25,384 nt of DNA from Candidatus Helarchaeota archaeon. GTDB taxonomy: Archaea; Asgardarchaeota; Lokiarchaeia; Helarchaeales; HEL-GB-A. Below, piece after piece: positions 16,367 through 23,190 of the stretch. Each line of letters begins with the position of its first letter. The stretch's first letter is position 1. The translations under genes were made by a program, and so were the position numbers. The notes under the pieces are model-generated. The model was not told the DNA's origin and ran no database searches. It was given only the letters and a program-made list of their open reading frames with translations. Location of the stretch: positions 1 to 25,384 of the forward strand of contig JAEOSY010000296.1 in the NCBI GenBank assembly GCA_016840125.1. The letters are read 5' to 3'.

Positions 16367-17164
16367 TCAACTCAGAGTTTTCGATTTCACTTTCTCCTTG
16401 GTTCGGATTAATCCGAATACATACGGGATGAGCAAGAAGGGCACATAGGCGGCAGCAATTTCAATAAAGATGTCATATGACAAGGCGCCAATATTGGTTG
16501 CAACGTCAGCAAGGGCTATGCTACCATAATCGGGACCGATTCCAATCCAGCGGGTACCCCCTATGACTTCAGTCATCGTGAAGACCACCGCCAGGATAAC
16601 CATCCCAACGTACATATAGATACCCCTTCGTCTGGCTTCGGGATCCGTTCTCACTAGCCAGATTATGCTGATAAGAACCATTGTACCCAAAAAGATGAAA
16701 CTCACTGGGGTAAACATCGCTCTTGCAGAAGTAATTACTCCTGTATCGATAGGATGATTAATCCCCTCACGTATCAAGCGAAGAGCAGAGGGCACAATCA
16801 TTATTGCTAACCCGATTATCCCTTCTTTTCGATTTTCTTTCAGAAAGAAGCGATCTGCGACAAAGAGCCCTAGTATTGCGACGTAGGCCCCTTCGGAAGT
16901 GCCTTGTAGGATTGCGCCAGCCCAGACCGGGAGATTTACTCCGAACAGCACGTGGTCTGGCATTATACGCATGCCACTCATATTTTGCATGATCTCGACG
17001 CCCGCCCAGATCAATGCGCCAACTATAAAGACCCAAATATAGTCCTTTCGGTTGTTCCGCTTCCAATCGTATATACAAATAGCGAAGGCGATGATTGATA
17101 GTATTAATTTTAGTGTTGAATCAGATCCAAACTCACCGCCACGTATCATCCAAATAAAGTCCAT
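16367..17164 (-). CDS. Multi-pass membrane protein, putative anchor of the redox complex
   Basis: 265 residues with about seven hydrophobic segments (near 19-33, 42-59, 77-106, 113-130, ~147-170, ~178-200 and ~230-255). Conserved loops are YDWKRNNRKDYIWVF, MRIMP and GTSEGAYVAILGLFVADRFF. It is paralogous to 9831-10625. GGAGG nine bases before the ATG gives a strong start. It sits between the winged-helix polyferredoxin and the type-A dehalogenase-like gene with 12-21 base gaps, so it is most likely expressed and assembled with them. I do not recognise a named family. No haem or quinone site is evident. Confidence 0.72.
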   Translation of the reverse strand: MDFIWMIRGGEFGSDSTLKLILSIIAFAICIYDWKRNNRKDYIWVFIVGALIWAGVEIMQNMSGMRIMPDHVLFGVNLPVWAGAILQGTSEGAYVAILGLFVADRFFLKENRKEGIIGLAIMIVPSALRLIREGINHPIDTGVITSARAMFTPVSFIFLGTMVLISIIWLVRTDPEARRRGIYMYVGMVILAVVFTMTEVIGGTRWIGIGPDYGSIALADVATNIGALSYDIFIEIAAAYVPFLLIPYVFGLIRTKEKVKSKTLS

Positions 17165-17179
17165 ATCTAAAAACCTCCA

Positions 17180-18268
17180 TTATTTTCTCTTTTTTGGAGC
17201 TGGTATGGGTGACCGCTCCAAGCGTTTCATCGTTATTGCGTCATTCGGGCATGTGACGGCACAAAGCCCACAGCCCATGCATCTATCCTCATTAATTTGA
17301 GCACTATCCTCAATGGTAATTGCACCAAATTTACACCGGTCCTCACAGGTGCCACAGGCAACACAGTTTTCCGCATCGACCACAGCGAGGTAATTTGCGC
17401 GGGAAATGGATTTAGGATTGTGTAACCCCGCTCTAGTTAACCCCGCCAATAACCCACAACAACATTCACAGCACTGGCATAAGATATTCGCGGGTCCCGA
17501 ATAATTATCCGTGGTATGCACTAATCCCATCTGGGACGCTTCTTGCGCAATTTTAGCTACTTCTTCCTTGGTCACTCGTTTACTTTCTGGGTCGTCCAGA
17601 TTTAGTAGGGCTTCTGCTTGTTGACCAAGGATTATACAGTTATAGATCGGGTATTTATCAGTGCATTTTCGAACCCCTTCAACCTCGGCTCTTTTCCGGC
17701 AGGGACATGGAACGAGGGCGAAACTTTCATTGTTTTCAATGATCTTATAAACCTCCTCATATGGGACTATCCCCCTTTGATCCTCAATTTTTTCGGAAAC
17801 CGTCAAAATCCGCGATCGGGAGGTCCCCCTATAGCTCGTTTCCCATTGTTTATAGTACTCGTCCTTTTCGAAGAATTGCCGACTCAATCGGGCTAATTCC
17901 TTAATATTTTCATCCTCTAAGTTCTTGCGGATGATAAATGGAGCATCATATATCATCAACGGGTTCGGCAGGGAGTAGCCCCCAGTCTCGAAGGCAAAGA
18001 ACCGATCTACTAATGGTTGCATTATTCTTTTCAGGTCCTTCCTATCACGGTTGGTGATCTTCGAGAGCTTCCGGATAGTAATACCCATCGGAAAAACGGG
18101 GAGATGCTGCACGATCTCAGCCGCTTCAGCGTTATACATCAAACTCAAATACTCGAGATAGGTCTCAGAGGGATTTCCATCTTTGTCTGTTGGAATCCCC
18201 TGTTGTTTTTTTCTTAAATTCTCTGCAATTTGAATTAAATTCGCCTTATGTTCTTTGGATTCAATCAT
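17180..18268 (-). CDS. Winged-helix polyferredoxin with CPC and CQCCECCC motifs
   Basis: A 362-residue protein. Residues ~60-100 (PMGITIRKLSKITNRDRKDLKRIMQPLVDRFFAFETGGYSLP) look like a winged helix-turn-helix. Then come CPCR (188-191), C202 and C211, then CQCCECCC (264-271), and two ferredoxin motifs, CVACGTCEDRC (302-312) and CMGCGLCAVTCP (330-341). The final two motifs hold [4Fe-4S] clusters; the CPC/CQCCECCC cysteines could hold one or two more. The C-terminal half is laid out like that of 11954-13645, with a different N-terminal domain. It probably acts as an electron carrier to the dehalogenase-like partners; whether the N-terminal domain binds DNA or only protein is unknown. GAGGT seven bases upstream supports the start. 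Confidence 0.8.
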   Translation of the reverse strand: MIESKEHKANLIQIAENLRKKQQGIPTDKDGNPSETYLEYLSLMYNAEAAEIVQHLPVFPMGITIRKLSKITNRDRKDLKRIMQPLVDRFFAFETGGYSLPNPLMIYDAPFIIRKNLEDENIKELARLSRQFFEKDEYYKQWETSYRGTSRSRILTVSEKIEDQRGIVPYEEVYKIIENNESFALVPCPCRKRAEVEGVRKCTDKYPIYNCIILGQQAEALLNLDDPESKRVTKEEVAKIAQEASQMGLVHTTDNYSGPANILCQCCECCCGLLAGLTRAGLHNPKSISRANYLAVVDAENCVACGTCEDRCKFGAITIEDSAQINEDRCMGCGLCAVTCPNDAITMKRLERSPIPAPKKRK

Positions 18269-18278
18269 TTTTTCAACC

Positions 18279-19133
18279 TCAACTGACTTGTTGCGTGGGC
18301 TTAGCTTTCTTCCGTTTATATTTTTTAACCTGCCTCTTCAAATAGTCCCACGCAGGTGGGCCCAACGGCACCGTCCCTGGAACAAACCGTAACGGCTGCC
18401 GCATATTGAAACTGCCCCCTGATTTGAAGAGGTTATCTACAATATAAAAGAGTAAATTCCCCGGGATCCCAATCGCCATCTCCTCCTCTTTGGTCAGCCC
18501 TAAGGTGCGATCACCGGTTCCCGGGAGGACCACTTGGGGTTTTTTGGAGAGATAGGGGAGAAGCACCCCTTTCAAGCACGATTCCCCGTAACCAACAAAG
18601 GCAGATTTGACGATGTACTTCCCTTCGTAGCTGAGGGCGTGGATGGTATGGGTTATTTGGGCGGGATCCCCATAGATTAAAATGACATCCGGGATGATAG
18701 AGGTCCTGGTAAGTGGGGAAACCATGAATCCAATATGATCTTTGATTTTTTCATACGATTTCTTGTTGGCAAACTCACTGAAAACCGATTGGACCGCTAG
18801 TTCCGCATTTAAATCCTTGTGATAACCGGATTTGACTTGACTCGTGATAATATCTTTGACCGGTACTGTAACTGATTCCCATTGATGGACCAGTGAGGAG
18901 GTGTAGCAAAGGTTATCCTCGACCGTCATAACGAGGTTGGCACCCCAGCGCCGTGCCATAGTAAATGATTGACACAAGGTAATCTGCTGTCCCATCGATT
19001 TAGAAGGCTGTTGGAACCCCTCTGGAACTTCGGACATATCCTTAATAAATTTCAACGCTACGGGAAATGTTAAAAGCCGTAATTTATTGTATAATTCCTT
19101 TCCTTTTTCTCGATAATCTTCCAAACTCGACAT
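18279..19133 (-). CDS. DUF169-family protein
   Basis: A 284-residue protein matching DUF169 (PF02596): LRLLTFPVALKFI near the N-terminus, QQITLCQSFTMARRWGANLVMTVEDNLCYT with two conserved cysteines, SPLTRTSIIPDVILIYGDPAQ, and the closing GTGDRTLGLTKEEEMAIGIP. DUF169 proteins have no settled biochemical role; they are common in anaerobes, often next to corrinoid or Fe-S proteins. The conserved Cys residues could bind a metal centre. GAGGTG upstream of the ATG supports the start. The gap to the next gene is 10 bases. Its place between the polyferredoxin and a QueG-like protein suggests a shared complex or pathway (inference). Confidence 0.85.
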   Translation of the reverse strand: MSSLEDYREKGKELYNKLRLLTFPVALKFIKDMSEVPEGFQQPSKSMGQQITLCQSFTMARRWGANLVMTVEDNLCYTSSLVHQWESVTVPVKDIITSQVKSGYHKDLNAELAVQSVFSEFANKKSYEKIKDHIGFMVSPLTRTSIIPDVILIYGDPAQITHTIHALSYEGKYIVKSAFVGYGESCLKGVLLPYLSKKPQVVLPGTGDRTLGLTKEEEMAIGIPGNLLFYIVDNLFKSGGSFNMRQPLRFVPGTVPLGPPAWDYLKRQVKKYKRKKAKPTQQVS

Positions 19134-19142
19134 ATATTCACC

Positions 19143-19988
19143 TCATTTTTCCAACTTCGGCCGAATCTTTTCCCAAGCAGTCCCAATGGGACATGCTTTC
19201 ATGCATTCGATACAATAATCAACATCTGTAATGAATCCTTGACTCATTTCGATAAAAACATCGCGGGTTTTGTTATTCTGCCACAGCATCCGCAGATATT
19301 TCGTCCAATCCCGAAGACGTTCAGGGAAAACTTGCTTTAACCCTTTAGACCAAAAGGCATAACAGGGGTCCGTATAATATTTCCCATCTTTTAGGGCGCT
19401 ACTTGGACAGGCTTTTTCACAAGCTTTACAATCTGTGCACAATTTTCCCTCGAAGGGTAGATCGGATTCAAGGGGAGCTTCCGTAATTATTGCACACAGT
19501 CTTTGATGCGGCCCAAATTGTGGGGTAAGTAACAAGTTGTTTCGCCCCAGTTCCCCTAAACCAGCACTCACGGCAGCATGTTTCAGGGAGAGATGCGCTA
19601 GAAACCGGGTATGGGGTAACTTTTTCCCCTTATATTCATAGCCTGACTTGAAGATCGCAACAGGCTTGTCTGCAGAAACGGGTGTGGATAAATACCCTTC
19701 CCGTTCAAGTAACCGTCCTACCTTTTCCGCGGTCTGATCCAAGAGCCGTGAGGTTTGCATTTTATTCCGCGTCCAGACTAAAATATCCGGGGCATAGACT
19801 GCTCCGAGGCTGTGCGCTACCGCCATGACGATCACACTTTTTGCCGAGGGCATAACAGTCGTCGCAGAGCGTGGGGGATTGGCTAATAATAAATTTTGTG
19901 CATCTGCAATTCCAACGAGATCAATCCCCTCTGCTTGGATCAGTTTTTTGATACTCTTGGCATTGAGTTCGATTTGGGCTACTTTCAA
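19143..19988 (-). CDS. QueG-like double [4Fe-4S] protein, type B
   Basis: 281 residues, shorter than the two type-A proteins. The N-terminal part (IQAEGIDLVGIADAQ, MPSAKSVIVMAVAHS, LSLKHAAVSAGLGELGRNNLLLTPQFGPHQRLCAIITEAPLESD) is the epoxyqueuosine-reductase-like region expected to bind cobalamin. Cluster one is CTDCKACEKACP (184-195). Cluster two is CIECMKACP (259-267), with C209 a possible fourth ligand. It lacks the RCFxxCGG insertion. It is closer to stand-alone 4Fe-4S double-cluster proteins than to true QueG, which also has C-terminal HEAT-like repeats, so a tRNA role is unlikely. Translation seems to start at a TTG (19988) with AGGA about ten bases upstream; the exact start is uncertain. 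Confidence 0.8.
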   Translation of the reverse strand: MKVAQIELNAKSIKKLIQAEGIDLVGIADAQNLLLANPPRSATTVMPSAKSVIVMAVAHSLGAVYAPDILVWTRNKMQTSRLLDQTAEKVGRLLEREGYLSTPVSADKPVAIFKSGYEYKGKKLPHTRFLAHLSLKHAAVSAGLGELGRNNLLLTPQFGPHQRLCAIITEAPLESDLPFEGKLCTDCKACEKACPSSALKDGKYYTDPCYAFWSKGLKQVFPERLRDWTKYLRMLWQNNKTRDVFIEMSQGFITDVDYCIECMKACPIGTAWEKIRPKLEK

Positions 19989-20001
19989 ATTGCATCTATT
20001 C

Positions 20002-20721
20002 CTATTCAGTAGGTTGGGTTTTAATGTAATACAACCGAATGGGGCAGATAATTAAGTCGAAAATGATGAAAACTATCACGTAGGGTGTAGGAGACATGAA
20101 TAATAACCCTATCCCTAACACAGCACCAATGATAGGAATAATAAGTCCCAGCCACTGTACGAGGTTAACCTCTTTTCGACGTACGAGCAGAGCGGAGAGT
20201 GTTAAGTAAATAATCCCGAATATTAGCATCCCCAGAGTTTCCAAGCTTCCACCATACAGCAAGGGTTGTAACAAATGAAAAATTCCGCTGCCTCTAAGCA
20301 AGACTAGGGAGACATGGCTAATTTTTTCTCTCCAGTCCATATCCTCAAGGTTTGCATGCCGTATGAAGGAAAACGGTAGCGCGATTATACATAGGATAAT
20401 ATTAATGATTGATAAGCTGACTAGAACCGCATCCAAACCACTAGTTTCGGTAATATAAATGAAGTTGGAGATCGGACACATTAGAAATAAAATCGTACTA
20501 GCTCCCCCTATTAGCATCATAGGCGAATTCATATCCTTGATAATAAATACAAGGAATAGCACCCCCCCAATCAGAAAGAGCAAACCGTAGGTCCCAGATA
20601 AAGCCACCGCTATCCAATCGGATGAACCGATTATGAGAAGTTGGATAAGATTTGTAACACCCAGTACTATGGCGAGTAATCCCCCTAGTAATCCGGTTTT
20701 ATCGAGTTTGTCAAAACCCAT
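20002..20721 (-). CDS. Multi-pass membrane protein, unknown
   Basis: 239 residues from the ATG at 20721, preferred because GGAGT lies ten bases upstream; a GTG at 20733 is the longer option and would overlap that site. It has about seven hydrophobic segments (LLGGLLAIVLGVTNLIQLLII, WIAVALSGTYGLLFLIGGVLFLVFII, MMLIGGASTILFLMCPISNFIYI, and four more) and short polar loops. No conserved catalytic residues and no similarity to the other two anchor-like proteins were found by eye. The 13- and 37-base gaps to its neighbours place it firmly in the operon. A second membrane subunit or a quinone-facing component is possible, but nothing in the sequence shows it. Confidence 0.7.
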   Translation of the reverse strand: MGFDKLDKTGLLGGLLAIVLGVTNLIQLLIIGSSDWIAVALSGTYGLLFLIGGVLFLVFIIKDMNSPMMLIGGASTILFLMCPISNFIYITETSGLDAVLVSLSIINIILCIIALPFSFIRHANLEDMDWREKISHVSLVLLRGSGIFHLLQPLLYGGSLETLGMLIFGIIYLTLSALLVRRKEVNLVQWLGLIIPIIGAVLGIGLLFMSPTPYVIVFIIFDLIICPIRLYYIKTQPTE

Positions 20722-20758
20722 CTTTCCAACCACTCCTTTTTGCCCCTTTACTTAAAAG

Positions 20759-21844
20759 CTATAAATTCTTCGGCTCCGTATATAATCGTTTATGTTTCCT
20801 AGGAAAGCTATTGAACACTTTCTCTGCTTCTTCTTGAGGTAAGGCAAGAATATTACCATCAGGATCTTGGACTACACATCCTGAATTTATGAGAATTTTA
20901 AAATAATCGGCGGTTTCCTTGGGGCTTCCCGCACACACGTTTTGGCATAGCCCACAGGTAAGATGCAAGTTATAACCCGGTAATGCGGTGTTTTCGTACC
21001 CTTCAATCCCGTAATCCGTACGTTGAGGCCACTTCCTGTATTTGTCACTGGCCCGAAAAAATTGTGTCATAATTTTTCTATCCTCCTCAGGGACATGAAA
21101 GCGCCCCGGCGACCAAGTGCTCCAATGCTTGCCGCCTCGCGTATTCAATCCTGTGAACCCCCCACAGACATAAAAACAACGAATATAATTCCTACGTTTG
21201 GCGTACGTGAAAGTTTCGCCCCCGATTGTTACAGAGGTTTCCTCAGTATCATGGATTAGCCTGGAGGTGCAAGCTTGCACACAGATTTTACATTTATTGC
21301 AATGAGATTCCTCAGGGGGAATGGGATCCGTAGGGGCAAGTTCGGCGTTCGTCAAAACCGTGTTTAATAGGATATGTGCCCCATATCCTTTCAGTCCAAC
21401 ATTTCCCGACCATCCAAAAGAGGCTACTCCAGAGCGAACTGCTATATACCGGTGAGAAATCGGTGGAGGTAATTTCAATTGCCATCCCGTTACCTCTTTG
21501 CGATATTGATTATTGGGATATTTATAAGCGGCAATAAAACCTTTCTCCTGAAGCCACTCCGTTAATTTCCTAGCGACCTCTGCACCTTTCACATTTAAAT
21601 CGTATCTGTCGCGTTCATGGGAGGCGAAATCTTTCTTGGCAAGATAGTCACGGATTTTTTGCTTATCAAAGGGTAAAGCAAAACAAATGGCAGATTTTGC
21701 CTCTGGGAGAACATAAGTGATGTCGGTTGAAGGAGGACCACCAGCAAGGGTTTCCAAGGTGGCGAACCCGACCTTCACAGCACCCTCTTCAACTAAAAAA
21801 TCTTCAATTTCCTTATTTAGTGTAGTAACAACCTTCGTGGTCAT
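20759..21844 (-). CDS. Reductive-dehalogenase/QueG-like double [4Fe-4S] protein, type A (first gene of operon)
   Basis: 361 residues, paralogous to 15140-16345. The corrinoid-type region shows VEEGAVKVGFATLETLAGGPPSTD, VLPEAKSAICFALP, and HRYIAVRSGVASFGWSGNVGLKGYGAHILLNTVLT. Cluster one is CNKCKICVQAC (182-192), followed by Thr where most family members have Pro. Cluster two is CGLCQNVC (297-304), probably with C223 or C227 of IRCFYVCGG. No Tat signal is present. It is the promoter-proximal gene, divergent from the regulator. No clear ribosome site precedes the ATG; with the upstream AT-rich element it may be leaderless. The substrate is unknown. Confidence 0.8.
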   Translation of the reverse strand: MTTKVVTTLNKEIEDFLVEEGAVKVGFATLETLAGGPPSTDITYVLPEAKSAICFALPFDKQKIRDYLAKKDFASHERDRYDLNVKGAEVARKLTEWLQEKGFIAAYKYPNNQYRKEVTGWQLKLPPPISHRYIAVRSGVASFGWSGNVGLKGYGAHILLNTVLTNAELAPTDPIPPEESHCNKCKICVQACTSRLIHDTEETSVTIGGETFTYAKRRNYIRCFYVCGGFTGLNTRGGKHWSTWSPGRFHVPEEDRKIMTQFFRASDKYRKWPQRTDYGIEGYENTALPGYNLHLTCGLCQNVCAGSPKETADYFKILINSGCVVQDPDGNILALPQEEAEKVFNSFPRKHKRLYTEPKNL

Positions 21845-21846
21845 TC

Positions 21847-21857
21847 GGATCAGATCC
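21847..21857. promoter_or_regulatory. Small palindrome GGATCAGATCC at the operon start
   Basis: A perfect 5-bp-arm palindrome three bases before the first gene's ATG (minus strand), in line with the larger GATC-containing palindrome 44 bases away. It could be a second, weaker regulator site or part of the transcript start. Low certainty. Confidence 0.3.
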
Positions 21858-21900
21858 TAGGTTCTTAATAAACCAGAAAACTTTTATTTGAGTCTGTATA

Positions 21901-21920
21901 ATGATCAATTATTTGATCAT
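21901..21920. promoter_or_regulatory. Perfect palindrome ATGATCAATTATTTGATCAT, probable operator
   Basis: Arms of 8 bp (ATGATCAA / TTGATCAT) around a 4-bp centre, lying in the 138-base divergent spacer between the redox operon (minus) and the winged-helix regulator gene (plus). A TATA-like CAAATAAAAG on the minus strand lies between it and the operon. The symmetry fits a dimeric winged-helix regulator, most simply the product of 21983-22738. Confidence 0.6.
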
Positions 21921-21982
21921 CGAGTTAATAAGTTTTTTTATTATGGTTTCATTTGAAAGAAAAAAGGTAGGCATTGCGGGAA

Positions 21983-22738
21983 ATGGATTCAAAAAACAGT
22001 TCAGACAACACGAAGAACGGCTTTTTCAAGGTTAAGCGGAAACGAGATATTCGATCTGATATTTTAAATCTTCTCGGAGAAACTCAATTTGGGCTCAATG
22101 TATCACAAATCGCAGAGCAATTAGAATTGAGTCGAAATACGGTGAAGAGCTATTTAGGACGGTTCGAACAAGAAGGGTTAATCCAAGTCAAAGAAATTGG
22201 ACGGGCAAAAATATGTCTCCTCAGTGAACCCCAAACAATTCCGAGTAAAAAACGATATAATCCCCTCGTATCGTTGACGCAAGAGTTTTTTAATAAGTTT
22301 CTAATCGCCCTCGATAAATTAGGGGCAAGCAAAATCCCAGATCATCTAAGTTTTATTAAACAAATAGGGGCTGAGATGGCACCCTTAATCATTTGGCCCA
22401 CAGGACGAATATTACCACCCGCCACCTTGAAAAAGAAGTCCATCTCTATTGATGAATTAAAGAAAATTAGTCTTCAATTCCATGGGTTAATCAACGCCAT
22501 AGGAAAGTCATATCATATCGAACTCGATCCTGCGTTCCCGACCCCAACTAACCAGATTATTCGCATGAAAATTACAACACTACGAAAGAAGGGATTCGCT
22601 AAACTTTATGGGTGGATTTGGGCAGGTCTTCTAGAGGCTAAACTTCGGGAGACCTACAGTGATAAGATTTACATCGAGATAAAGGACTATCAAGAAGACC
22701 CCTCATCATGGAATTTCGAGCTGGGAATTCGCGATTGA
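21983..22738 (+). CDS. Winged helix-turn-helix transcriptional regulator
   Basis: 251 residues from the ATG at 21983 (a TTG at 21974 is the longer option; neither has a clear ribosome site). The N-terminal basic stretch is followed by a winged helix: RSDILNLLGETQFGLNVSQIAEQLELSRNTVKSYLGRFEQEGLIQVKEIGRAKICLLS (about 23-80). The C-terminal ~160 residues are an unrecognised ligand- or signal-sensing domain ending in IYIEIKDYQEDPSSWNFELGI. They contain no cysteines apart from the one in the winged-helix wing, so Fe-S sensing is unlikely. Divergent placement next to the redox operon and the palindrome at 21901 make it the likely local regulator. Confidence 0.78.
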   Translation: MDSKNSSDNTKNGFFKVKRKRDIRSDILNLLGETQFGLNVSQIAEQLELSRNTVKSYLGRFEQEGLIQVKEIGRAKICLLSEPQTIPSKKRYNPLVSLTQEFFNKFLIALDKLGASKIPDHLSFIKQIGAEMAPLIIWPTGRILPPATLKKKSISIDELKKISLQFHGLINAIGKSYHIELDPAFPTPTNQIIRMKITTLRKKGFAKLYGWIWAGLLEAKLRETYSDKIYIEIKDYQEDPSSWNFELGIRD

Positions 22739-22763
22739 GTCAATTAAATGACTAAGGATTAAA

Positions 22764-22879
22764 ATGGAGACTCATGTCAAATTAAAAACCATTGCCGGGC
22801 TGTTGTTAATTGCCTCAGCCATAACCCATTTGCTCCAACTATTATGGGTTGGGTTTGAATGGCATGATATCGTTTGAAC
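22764..22879 (+). pseudogene. 5' piece of a small membrane-protein gene split by the TnpB element
   Basis: Encodes METHVKLKTIAGLLLIASAI and on to …WVGFEWHDIV before a TGA. This is one transmembrane helix and then an abrupt end. The missing remainder is found 1.86 kb downstream (24742-25011), beyond the TnpB gene. Together they would give a ~127-residue, four-helix membrane protein of the 'IAG.LLI.SAI.H' type. I do not recognise a functional name. Confidence 0.7.
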
Positions 22880-22891
22880 TATTAATCAAAA

Positions 22892-22913
22892 TTCTCTAAA
22901 AAACTATAAAATT
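22892..22913 (+). repeat. Imperfect inverted repeat, left
   Basis: Matches the reverse complement of 24694-24715 at 20 of 22 positions. The sequence is AT-rich, so some agreement could be chance, but both copies lie within 50 bases of the breaks in the split gene. Confidence 0.5.
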
Positions 22914-23079
22914 TTATTAAAATCTAGGAGGAAAATATTTTTTATGATAGGCTAAAGGCTTAGATCTGATCACCCCCTGAAAATTGAGGCGGTAATTTGA
23001 CAGTTGGTATGGTTGGTGGAATGATAAAAAAACCTTAAGCTAGAGAAATACCCAAGAATACGGCAATTTCAATTCGGAT

Positions 23080-23110
23080 CTCAATTTGCGCATTTGAGTT
23101 ATTTGCGCAT
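23080..23110 (+). promoter_or_regulatory. Hairpin and direct repeats upstream of tnpB
   Basis: CTCAA (23080-23084) and TTGAG (23094-23098) can pair around a nine-base loop. ATTTGCGCAT occurs at 23084-23093 and again at 23101-23110. This could be a left-end recognition hairpin of an IS605-type element or a control site for the tnpB promoter (TATA-like TTTATATG follows near 23126). Confidence 0.35.
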
Positions 23111-23190
23111 ACTTTCAAACGAACGTTTATATGTCATAATCACTTAAATTCTCTCGAGGACGAGTTCTTTACTTGAAGGAAAATGAGAAT

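Noticed and set aside
15140..17164. Classical rdhA-rdhB organohalide-respiration pair
   Set aside because: There is no twin-arginine signal on the dehalogenase-like proteins, and the membrane protein has about seven helices rather than RdhB's three.
19143..19988. True epoxyqueuosine reductase QueG
   Set aside because: It lacks the C-terminal HEAT-like part of QueG and sits in a redox operon with paralogues, so a tRNA-modification role is not favoured.
22930..23030. C/D-box-like pattern (ATGATAG, CTGA, TGATC) left of tnpB
   Set aside because: The boxes are poorly matched and spaced and no terminal stem is evident, so a small guide RNA is not supported.
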